A stretch of DNA of 64,000 nucleotides. It comes from Roseibacillus sp. (lineage in GTDB: Bacteria > Verrucomicrobiota > Verrucomicrobiia > Verrucomicrobiales > Akkermansiaceae). The notes under the pieces were generated by a model, which was not told where the DNA came from, did not search any database, and was given only the letters and a program-made list of their open reading frames with translations. Of the stretch, positions 51,574-59,102 are shown one piece after another. The stretch is taken from contig JAPKFB010000012.1 in the NCBI GenBank assembly GCA_028821775.1, forward strand, positions 1 through 64,000, given 5' to 3'. Both the position numbers and the translations under genes were made by a program. Position 1 is the stretch's first letter. Every line of letters starts with the position of its first letter.

Positions 51574-54006
51574 TCAGTTTTCCTTCTTCGCTTCCTGCTG
51601 CTTGCGCAGTTCATCAAAATCCCCGTGATTGAGCGAGTTTTCCCACTTTCCTTTTTTGGCATGGAAATAGCCATCGGCCCTGAAGAGAATCCAGAGGCCG
51701 TCTTCGCGTGCTTTGAGAAAGCTCTTTCCCTGTTGGATCATGGGACGGCCGCCGCGCAGAACGATGTTTCCCGAGGTCGCTTCGTAGGTCGCGCTGGCGG
51801 CCGTAGCGGTGACGGTGGCGGACCCTCCGCGGGGGTCCTTTTTGGTCACGGTCACTCCGTCGAGGGTCACGATCTTGTCGACATCGGAGAAGGCCTCGGG
51901 TCCTTCGAGGCGATCCCTCTCTGCGTTCTCGCGCAGTTTGAGATGAATGCGCATGGTGCCGGTGCACTTCATTCGGAAGCGCGGCTCAATGACCAGGATG
52001 TCTTCGAGATAGACGATGTGTCCCTTCAGAGAATCGAAGAAGAGACCGCCCTTGCAGGATGCGGTAATCATTTTCACGGGCTTTTTCTGTTTGCCAGCCT
52101 TGGTCCGGAGATTGGCGAGGTCGCCCGCGGTGGTCCATGGGCCGGGTTCGGCAAAGAGGCTGCCGTTCTGATAGAGGCGCAAATAGAGATCGGGGTTTCC
52201 TGCTTGCAGGGCATTGTCGCCCTGCCGGATGGTGGGCGTGCCTCCCTTGAGCAAGACGTCGGCGGATCGGAGGTTGAAGACCACGTGTTCGGCATTCGCG
52301 ATGATGGGCGCGCGGAGACCCGCGGGATCCTTGCGAGAGAAGGTCACCTCTCCACTGGCGACCACGCGATCCACATCACCCCAGGATTCAGGCCCCACCA
52401 GTTGGTCCGCGGTGGCGTTGTTCTTCTTGCGCAGGAAGATCTTGATCTCCTTTTTAGCGCTCATCGAAAAACGGGAATCAGCGAGATGGATGTCTCCCAG
52501 GTAGACGATATGGCCATCCTTGGCATCAAAGTAGATCCCTCCCGTGCAAGTCGCAGTGATTGATTTGGGGGGATCCTTTTCCTTGGGTTCGGCGGCCTCC
52601 TTCTTCTTTGCGGGCTCCGGTGAGTCGATGGGGGGTGGTTCTGGGGTGGGACTCTTCTTCTGATCCGATTTTTCCGGATCGTCTTGGTCCTTTTTATGGT
52701 CCTGTTCGTCCTTGAGTTTCTCCAGGGCTGAGAGGTCGCCGGTTGTGGTCCAGCGGCCATCTTCGGCGAAGACATTGCCGTTGGCATGAATGCGGAGGTA
52801 GAGATCGGGTTCGTCGGCTCGCAGGGAATTGAGTCCGCGAACGAAGGAGGGCGTGCCTCCTTGCAGGACGACGTCGCGCGTCCGCACGTCGATGATGGCG
52901 ATTTCTCCCCGGGCAATGATGGGGGGCCCTTTACCCGAGAGATCATTCAGCACGATACGGACACCGCCGGAAGCGACGATCGTTTTCAAATCCGCCATGT
53001 CGGGAGTGGGGTCCTGATTGCTTTTCTCCAGGTTCGCGGGATCAAAAAAGGCCTTGAGATGGCCCGAGCAAGTCAAGCTGAAGCGCTTTTCGGTGACCGC
53101 AATATTGCGCAGGTAAGAGATGTGGCCCTTTTCGGGATTGAGATACATCCCGCCCTCGCACTCGATTTGGAGTTCACCTTCGAGCAGTTCTACGATCTCG
53201 GGCGAAAGGAATTCCTTGGGAGAGATTTTGGCGAGAAGGTTGCGTCGATTCACCCGCTTGGTGAAACTGCGAAAGCTGACATCACCCGCAGTGCTCAGTT
53301 GCTGGCTCCGCGTGATGAACTCGCGGGTGGGAGCGCGGTCGGCAAGCACGGACCTGCTGTGAGATTGGAGCAGGCTTTCAAGATCGCGAAGCTCAGCGGG
53401 AGTGAGTTCTTTAGGCTCCAGATCGGGCGCGAACTCGTCATCAAGGGCTGGAATGGGTGCTGGCGGAAGGGCGGTCTTCGGTGGGTCCTGGGATACCGGG
53501 CCCGCCTTGGGGGCAATCTCCTCCTTCTTCTTCTTGGGTGGCACGGTGAACCGGGTGGCGACCGGACCGCGCACGAATCCTTGACGAGAGTCGAGCAGGA
53601 AGAGGCCTCCGGTTCCCCGGCCCTGGATTCCCTTTCCACGCAGGGTGATCAGTTCCTCTGCTTCCAGGATGCCTGTCTCGCGCCTGAACTCCGCCGCCCC
53701 CATGTGTACCCGGTAGGTTTCCTTTTCATCCTTCGAGGAGAACACGCGGACTTCGATGTTCTCGGCATCGATCCGTTGCTCGGAGATGATCTTGATCGTG
53801 CTTGCACGCATGAGCGCGGCCCGGCGCTTCTTTCTGTCAAAGCGCGGAACGCGAACATCCGTGATGAGGCTCCCGGCCGGAAGAATATCAAAAATGGGCG
53901 AGAGCTTCTCAAAGGGGAGCTCGTCTCTTTCGGCCTTCTTCTTTTGTGCTCCCACGCTGCTCGCGCCGAGAAGAACGAAGAAGAGGGACAGCAGGGCGGA
54001 GCGCAT
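51574..54006 (-). CDS. LptA/OstA-like protein with three long beta repeats
   Basis: The 810-residue exported protein (signal MRSALLSLFFVLLGASSVGA) sits directly before lptB, the usual place of lptA, but is four to five times longer than ordinary LptA. At least three repeats of about 150-165 residues begin near 280, 484 and 649. Their first lines (IECEGGMYLNPEKGHISYL, ATCTGGIYFDAKDGHIVYL, ASCKGGLFFDSLKGHIVYL) and ends (PDLYLRIHANGNVFAEDGRW, PDLYLRLYQNGSLFAEPGPW) are clearly homologous. Charged Lys/Pro/Glu linkers separate them. The likely role is a periplasmic LPS bridge between the inner membrane and LptD. A Lys-Glu linker lies near 450. The LptA role is an inference from repeats and position. 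Confidence 0.8.
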   Translation of the reverse strand: MRSALLSLFFVLLGASSVGAQKKKAERDELPFEKLSPIFDILPAGSLITDVRVPRFDRKKRRAALMRASTIKIISEQRIDAENIEVRVFSSKDEKETYRVHMGAAEFRRETGILEAEELITLRGKGIQGRGTGGLFLLDSRQGFVRGPVATRFTVPPKKKKEEIAPKAGPVSQDPPKTALPPAPIPALDDEFAPDLEPKELTPAELRDLESLLQSHSRSVLADRAPTREFITRSQQLSTAGDVSFRSFTKRVNRRNLLAKISPKEFLSPEIVELLEGELQIECEGGMYLNPEKGHISYLRNIAVTEKRFSLTCSGHLKAFFDPANLEKSNQDPTPDMADLKTIVASGGVRIVLNDLSGKGPPIIARGEIAIIDVRTRDVVLQGGTPSFVRGLNSLRADEPDLYLRIHANGNVFAEDGRWTTTGDLSALEKLKDEQDHKKDQDDPEKSDQKKSPTPEPPPIDSPEPAKKKEAAEPKEKDPPKSITATCTGGIYFDAKDGHIVYLGDIHLADSRFSMSAKKEIKIFLRKKNNATADQLVGPESWGDVDRVVASGEVTFSRKDPAGLRAPIIANAEHVVFNLRSADVLLKGGTPTIRQGDNALQAGNPDLYLRLYQNGSLFAEPGPWTTAGDLANLRTKAGKQKKPVKMITASCKGGLFFDSLKGHIVYLEDILVIEPRFRMKCTGTMRIHLKLRENAERDRLEGPEAFSDVDKIVTLDGVTVTKKDPRGGSATVTATAASATYEATSGNIVLRGGRPMIQQGKSFLKAREDGLWILFRADGYFHAKKGKWENSLNHGDFDELRKQQEAKKEN

Positions 54007-54043
54007 CGGAATGAGAATCGGGAGAGAAGTTGAGGGAAGGGGT

Positions 54044-54859
54044 CTACTGAAGGGCTTCGTGGATTCTAAGCAATGAGACGAGAACGCTCTCTATTTCTTC
54101 AAGCGGAATCTGGTTTGGTCCATCCGAGAGCGCTTCCGCTGGATTGGAGTGCGTCTCCATGAAGACTCCGTCCACTCCGGTGGCCACCGCGGCGCGGGCG
54201 AGGACGGGGGCCAGTTCGCCGTCGCCTCCGGTGGTGCCGCCCAGTCCGCCCGGTCGCTGGACCGAGTGGGTGGCGTCAAAGATGACCGGGATGCCTTCCT
54301 TCCTCATCCAGTAGAGCGAGCGCATGTCGGCCACGAGGTTGTTGTAACCGAAGGTCGATCCGCGCTCGGTGATGAGAAACTGCTCACAGCCAAAGGCCCG
54401 GAGTTTGTCGACGATGTTATTGCAGTCCCAGGGCGCAAGAAATTGCCCCTTTTTGACATTCACCGGGCGACCGGTCTTGGCGCAGGCTTCCAGAAGATCG
54501 GTTTGGCGGCAAAGGAAGGCGGGCACCTGGAGCAGGTCGATGTGTTCGGCAGCCAGGGTCGCTTCTTGCTCGGTGTGAATGTCGGTCGTGACGGGTAAGC
54601 CAAGATCCTTTCCAATCTCAGCGAGGATGCGGCAGCCTTCTGCCACGCCCGGACCACGATAGGAATCGACTGCGGTGCGATTGGCCTTGTCGTAGGAAGC
54701 CTTGAAGATCAAGGGCGCGTCCAAACGGTCGCAGATTTCCTTCAGGGAGGCCGCCATGGCCCAGGCAAACTCCTCGCTCTCCAGCCCGCAGGGACCCAGA
54801 ATGAAAAACGGCCGTCCTCCGCCGACCTCGACGTCTTGAATCGTAAACAAATCTGCCAT
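54044..54859 (-). CDS. kdsA: 3-deoxy-8-phosphooctulonate synthase
   Basis: This 271-residue cytoplasmic enzyme condenses PEP with arabinose 5-phosphate to give KDO 8-phosphate, the precursor of LPS inner core sugar. Family motifs include FFILGPCGLESEEFAW, LIFKASYDKANRTAVDSYRG, LPVTTDIHTEQEA, DLLQVPAFLCRQTDLL, VNVKKGQFLAPWDCNNIVDK and IFDATHSVQRPGG. The FKASYDKANR and QVPAFLCRQTDL segments separate it from the related DAHP synthases. It is followed after 37 bases by the LptA-like gene, linking KDO synthesis to LPS export. Confidence 0.95.
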   Translation of the reverse strand: MADLFTIQDVEVGGGRPFFILGPCGLESEEFAWAMAASLKEICDRLDAPLIFKASYDKANRTAVDSYRGPGVAEGCRILAEIGKDLGLPVTTDIHTEQEATLAAEHIDLLQVPAFLCRQTDLLEACAKTGRPVNVKKGQFLAPWDCNNIVDKLRAFGCEQFLITERGSTFGYNNLVADMRSLYWMRKEGIPVIFDATHSVQRPGGLGGTTGGDGELAPVLARAAVATGVDGVFMETHSNPAEALSDGPNQIPLEEIESVLVSLLRIHEALQ

Positions 54860-54916
54860 TTCCCCGCTGGGGGAACCATGCCGCAGAGTGGGGGCGGATT
54901 CAATAGCGGGGTTGCC

Positions 54917-55504
54917 TTACTCTGGTTTTGCCCCATTTCGCGCTAGAATGATCTTCTGCGCCTTCTTGTTGAGGTCGGGCAACCCGATGCGGCCGCCGCG
55001 AGTGAAGTGGACGGTTTCCAAATTGGTCATCAGGGGGAGAACGGCCCTACAGGCCGCCTGATCGGGCATGCGTCAGCCAAAGCTCATCTTGAGATTGCGG
55101 AGGCCTTGGATGGCGGCCACCTGCTTGAAGACCTCCGGAGATTTAAAGTCCCGCTGATCGACGAGTTCCAGAGATTCGAGGGACTTGATCTCCTTCAAGA
55201 GATCAAGGTGTTTGGTTGTGACCCGCTTCGAGTTGGGCAACTGAAAGATCAGGCCGCGAATGCCACGGTGCCTTGCAAAGGCTTCCAGAATGGCGGTGAT
55301 CGCTTTCTCGTCCTTGTCGACCAGATCGTAAAATCGCACCTCCACCGCATTCACGGAAGCGGGGAGCGCCAGGGCTTGTTGCACGGTTGTCACCTTGATC
55401 GGGCGTTGGTTCTTGGGAGGTTTGGGGGGAGGGTCGGTGGCCAGGACCGGCATGCTGGCGAGGAGCCCGAAGGCGAACGCAGAAAGAGCAAAAGGACCTC
55501 TCAT
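54917..55504 (-). pseudogene. LRR-like secreted protein interrupted by in-frame TGA
   Basis: A 143-residue frame from 55504 to a TGA at 55073-55075 encodes a signal peptide (FALSAFAFGLLASMPVLATD) and leucine-rich-like repeats (LKEIKSLESLELVDQRDFK, IQGLRNLKMSFG). The same frame continues past the TGA without a further stop for 51 codons to 54917, reading RMPDQAACRAVLPLMTNLET, then VHFTRGGRIGLPDLNKKAQK, which looks like the natural C-terminal repeat and cap. The gene therefore appears to be about 195 codons with one stop codon inside. The cause may be a nonsense mutation, a sequence error or stop-codon readthrough. If the stop is real, the 143-residue product may still be made. Confidence 0.55.
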
Positions 55505-55594
55505 GAATCATGAGAGAGTCTCAGCGGACTCTTATTCCCACCGGAGAATTTTTTCAAGAGCACGGGAAGACCGGCCATCATGCTCCTGCCTCCG

Positions 55595-55876
55595 TCACTC
55601 TTCTTCTTCTTCTTCTTCTTCTTCCTGCTGGGCCTCGACCTTGAGATAGAGGATCCGCAAGTTGAGGAGAGCCACTTGGAGAAGCTTGTCCTCCTCGGCG
55701 GTGCGATTGCCGGTAGTCTTGTTCTCCAGCATCTCCAACGAATCGAGGACCGTGCGAGCTGCCTTGATGTTCACTTCCGGATGTCCACTGGTGGGATTGG
55801 GAATCTTGCCCAGGAACATCCCTGCGTTCTGAGCCTGCAAGATGACGAATTCGGCGAAGCGGGGGTCGTTGTCCAT
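55595..55876 (-). CDS. DUF1844 protein with polyglutamate tail
   Basis: The ATG at 55876 gives 93 residues beginning MDNDPRFAEFVILQAQNAGM, which matches the DUF1844 N-terminus; the longer frame to 55918 adds unlike residues. The rest, including ARTVLDSLEMLENKTTGNRT and EDKLLQVALLNLRILYL, also fits this small helical family, whose function is unknown. The protein ends in nine glutamates encoded by eight GAA codons and one GAG. The gene follows M16 peptidase by 106 bases on the same strand. Confidence 0.85.
   Translation of the reverse strand: MDNDPRFAEFVILQAQNAGMFLGKIPNPTSGHPEVNIKAARTVLDSLEMLENKTTGNRTAEEDKLLQVALLNLRILYLKVEAQQEEEEEEEEE
55598..55624 (-). repeat. GAA trinucleotide repeat
   Basis: Eight GAA codons and one GAG form a pure triplet run just before the DUF1844 stop codon. 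Unit gain or loss changes only the polyglutamate length. Confidence 0.85.
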
Positions 55877-55982
55877 GGTTGGGTGGGTGGTCTTCGCCTG
55901 AGGGCCCCGCGGTGGCAAGCTGAATCAAGTCTCGAGCCCCGGCGAGACCGAATGCTGGTCCTGCTGGGGGAGAGCTTTCTCC

Positions 55983-58496
55983 CTACCCCGGACTCACCGT
56001 TGCGATCACCGGGTCGACCCCGAAGTAGCGCTGCGCGGTTTCCTGAACATCCTGCACGGTGAGAGCGCGGATGCGTTTGGCATGCTCGAGGTGATGATGG
56101 GGACCGAGTCCAAACAGAGTGTTCAGGGAGCACATCTGGGCCATCGCGTGGTTGCTTTGATTCTCCATGGCGTCGGAAGCGAGCATGCTGGTCTTGGCAT
56201 GTTCGAGGGGTTCGGCGGGGACTCCGTCCTGCAGGAGGATCTGAATCTGTTGGAGCAACTCGCGCCGGGCGAGATCGACCTGATCGGGCGAGGTCCCGAT
56301 GTAGAACGCGAAGAGGCCGGTCCCCACCCCATGGAACTGGGTGGCGCTCACATAGTAGGCGAGACCCAGTTCCTCCCGCAAGCGAGTGAAGAGCGGGCCG
56401 GCCATGTTTGCGCAATAATCGTGGATCAATTCGAGGGCCGGAACGTCGTCGGAATCGACCGTGGCACCGGGAAAGCCGATCGCGACCACCGCTTGTTCCT
56501 TGTTGAGGGTGGCGGACACTTCGCCGGATTGCTTGGTCGCTTCCGCCCTCGCGGTGGCGGAAGATCCCTGGGGTAAATCGGCGAAAAGCTCGTCGCATTG
56601 CCCGGCGATGGCTTCGGGATCGATGTCGCCGAAAACGGCGAGGACTCCATTGCTGCGGGTCATGAATTCGCGGTGGTGAGCGAGCAGGGAGTCTGGTGAG
56701 ATGTTGCTGAGGGACTCTTCGGTTCCGAGGCGAGGAAGTCCGTAATGGCGCTCGCCAAAAAGTTTCCTGCGGAGGAGGAGAAAGGCGGTCTTGAGAGGGT
56801 CTTCGAGTGCTTCGCGGAGGTCTGCACGCTGCACTTCACGCTGCTGATCGAGGGTTTCCTTGCGAAAGGTGGGAGTGCGCAGGGCTTCGGCGGCGAGGTC
56901 CAGAACGACCCTGAGGTCGGGCTTGAGACAGAACGAGGAGACCATGCTCGTGTTGTTGCCTGCACTCGCTCGCACACTGGCTCCGAGGGACTCCACCGCG
57001 TTTGCAAATTCGCTGGCCGAGCGAGCCTCTGTGCCCTTGGTGAGGAGGGCACTGTGGAGCGCACTGATGCCACAGGTGTCGGTGGTTTCCGCGAGGCGAC
57101 CGGCCTGGAAGGCGCTTTGGAACTGCACAGTGGGCACGCGTGGGTCCGAACGCAGGAGGAGGGTGAGTCCGTTTGACAATTCATGGGTGATGATGTCTCC
57201 CGGAACGTTTCCGTTGCGTGCGACCGTCGCCTTGGGAGCCGGAGTCTCTTCCGGATCGAGCGAGATGATGGTGATTCCGTCTTCGCGCAGGTAGAGATCC
57301 GCCACCCGGGTGAGATCCTCGACGGTGACGTCATCAAGTAATCCGAGGTAGTCGCGGGTGAAATTGAGGTTGCGAGCCTCATGCCAGTTGGAGGCCAAGT
57401 CGCTCGCCCGCCCGGAGGCGGTGGAGAGGGTTTTGAACTGCTGGGCAAAGACCTGGCGTCGAGCCTTGTCGAGGTCGCCCTCCAGATCGCACTGCATGGC
57501 CTGCTTGATTTCGGTGAGCACGCTCGCTTCGAGTTGGTCGCGCTTTTCGCGATCCACCTCTGCGGAGACGCTGAACATGCCGGGGCCATGGGGCGGACTC
57601 CAGGCCCAGGTTCCAATGTGGTGGGCCAGGCCTAGCTCCTCGTGCAGCCGGCGATAGAGATGCGAGGACTGTCCGCCGCCGAGAATGCCGCTGAGCAGTT
57701 CGAGGACGGGAGAATCGGGATGAGTGAGTCCTGGGGTCTGCCAGGCCAGGGTAGTTTTACTGACCGGGACCTGGAAGCTGCTCCGCGCCTCCCGGCGTCC
57801 CAGTTGACGGGGTTCAGGCAAGCTGTTCACTCCGCAGAGCGGTTGGACCGGCAGGCTGGCGGCGAGGTTGGACAGCGTTTCGATCACGGCAGCGCTTTCA
57901 AAGTCGCCGGAAAGGACAAAGAAACTGTTGGAGGGGAGGTAGCGGCGCTGGTGGTAGCCGGTCATGTCCTCATAGCTCAGGGCATTGAAGAGTCCGAGGT
58001 GACCAATCACAGGATGGCGGCGGGAATCGTGCTGAAAAAAGGTCCGGAAAAGAAGGTGACTCGCCGCGGAATCCGGATCGTCGTTTCCCATGGCGATCTC
58101 GCGGCGAATGACCTCCCGCTCGGTTTCAAAGTCGTCCTTCGGAAAGACCGGAAGAAACACCAACTCAAAGAGGACCTCGAGGAAGGTGTCGCGGGCGGTA
58201 CTGGGGCCGTCGATGTAGTAAACCGTGCGATCAAAGGTGGTGTAGGCATTCCACTGGCCGCCTGCAGAGTTCACCCGCGTGGCGAGCTCCGCGCCGGGAT
58301 AGGACTTCGTGCCCTTGAACACCATGTGCTCGAGGAGGTGAGAGAGTCCACTTCCTGCGAACCGCTCTTCGTGTTGGCTGCCGGTTTCGATCCAGAATTG
58401 AGCGGAGAGCACCGGCGCAGCGTGATCTTCCTGGAGAATCGCAGTGAGCCCGTTGGGAAGGGCGTGCAGCGAAGCATTGGTAGCGGGAAACTCCAT
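55983..58496 (-). CDS. two-domain M16 (insulinase-type) zinc peptidase
   Basis: The 837-residue protein joins two M16 halves. The first has the inverted zinc motif HLLEH at residues 53-57 (SHLLEHMVFKGTKSYPG) and a downstream glutamate in FETEREVIRREIAMGNDDPD, so it should be catalytic. The second half (from about 440) has the corresponding position occupied by GISALHSALLTKGTEARSAS, without HxxEH, as in non-catalytic partner domains. Fusion of active and inactive halves in one chain resembles pitrilysin-type enzymes. No clear signal peptide is present, so it may be cytoplasmic. The Wzz-like gene diverges from its 5' end. Confidence 0.92.
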   Translation of the reverse strand: MEFPATNASLHALPNGLTAILQEDHAAPVLSAQFWIETGSQHEERFAGSGLSHLLEHMVFKGTKSYPGAELATRVNSAGGQWNAYTTFDRTVYYIDGPSTARDTFLEVLFELVFLPVFPKDDFETEREVIRREIAMGNDDPDSAASHLLFRTFFQHDSRRHPVIGHLGLFNALSYEDMTGYHQRRYLPSNSFFVLSGDFESAAVIETLSNLAASLPVQPLCGVNSLPEPRQLGRREARSSFQVPVSKTTLAWQTPGLTHPDSPVLELLSGILGGGQSSHLYRRLHEELGLAHHIGTWAWSPPHGPGMFSVSAEVDREKRDQLEASVLTEIKQAMQCDLEGDLDKARRQVFAQQFKTLSTASGRASDLASNWHEARNLNFTRDYLGLLDDVTVEDLTRVADLYLREDGITIISLDPEETPAPKATVARNGNVPGDIITHELSNGLTLLLRSDPRVPTVQFQSAFQAGRLAETTDTCGISALHSALLTKGTEARSASEFANAVESLGASVRASAGNNTSMVSSFCLKPDLRVVLDLAAEALRTPTFRKETLDQQREVQRADLREALEDPLKTAFLLLRRKLFGERHYGLPRLGTEESLSNISPDSLLAHHREFMTRSNGVLAVFGDIDPEAIAGQCDELFADLPQGSSATARAEATKQSGEVSATLNKEQAVVAIGFPGATVDSDDVPALELIHDYCANMAGPLFTRLREELGLAYYVSATQFHGVGTGLFAFYIGTSPDQVDLARRELLQQIQILLQDGVPAEPLEHAKTSMLASDAMENQSNHAMAQMCSLNTLFGLGPHHHLEHAKRIRALTVQDVQETAQRYFGVDPVIATVSPG

Positions 58497-58637
58497 CAGG
58501 GGGTGGCAACGTGTGGTTGCTACGTGGTTATTGAGGGGGCGTGCAGGGAGGTCAAGAGGCGATGAGGCCGCCTAATTGAAAAACGAACGAATCATCAAAT
58601 TCTCTTGGCCCATAGGCACGATTTGCTAGAAGTCGGC

Positions 58638-59096
58638 ATGTCCAAGAAGGGAGTCATCTCCATCATTGTGGTCTGTCTGCTTCTCGCAATTGCTGGTGCG
58701 AGTGTCTTGGGCTGGATGTATTTAACTCATGACCGAGTTGCGGTCGCCACCTATAAGGTGCAGATTCCGCCGGGGGCCAGGATGACAGATTTCATCTCCA
58801 AGGAAGATGAGATGATGAAGAGTGATGAGGTTCTGAAGCCTGTCGTGGCGAAGCTTGATTTGGTGGCTCGCTGGAAATTGGCGAGCGAGGAGGAGGCCCT
58901 GGCGCGCATCCGATCCAAGCTGATCGTTGAGTATTATGAGCCTGGTGACCGGGTTCGCGTGATGTACCGCGATCGCAGTCAGGATCGAGCCCTTGAAGTC
59001 CTTGAGTCGATCAATGAAGAGTTTGCCAAGATTCGCTACGAGGCGACGAAGAAGAAGACCATGCTGCCCGTCGTGCCGGCGGAGACTGTTCCTTAG
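58638..59096 (+). CDS. small membrane protein like a Wzz N-terminal domain
   Basis: The ATG at 58638 gives 152 residues with an N-terminal membrane helix (ISIIVVCLLLAIAGASVLGW). The periplasmic part reads like the N-terminal domain of Wzz/chain-length regulators: a strand ATYKVQIPPGARMTDFISKE, then a segment with LKPVVAKLDLVARWKLASEE, and VRVMYRDRSQDRALEVLES. The second transmembrane helix and coiled coil of full Wzz proteins are absent. It may regulate polysaccharide chain length or be a paralogue with another job. It converges on lptD, with six bases between stops. Confidence 0.6.
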   Translation: MSKKGVISIIVVCLLLAIAGASVLGWMYLTHDRVAVATYKVQIPPGARMTDFISKEDEMMKSDEVLKPVVAKLDLVARWKLASEEEALARIRSKLIVEYYEPGDRVRVMYRDRSQDRALEVLESINEEFAKIRYEATKKKTMLPVVPAETVP

Positions 59097-59102
59097 ACCC
59101 TC

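Noticed and set aside
55044-55075. Selenocysteine insertion at the TGA of the LRR-like gene as a firm call
   Set aside because: The hairpin lacks clear bacterial SECIS loop features, no selenocysteine genes are in the window, and LRR selenoproteins are not known to me; kept only as a hypothesis.
58613-58626. sigma-54-like promoter before the Wzz-like gene
   Set aside because: GGCACG and TTTGCT are present, but the distance between the GG and GC elements is two bases too short for sigma-54.
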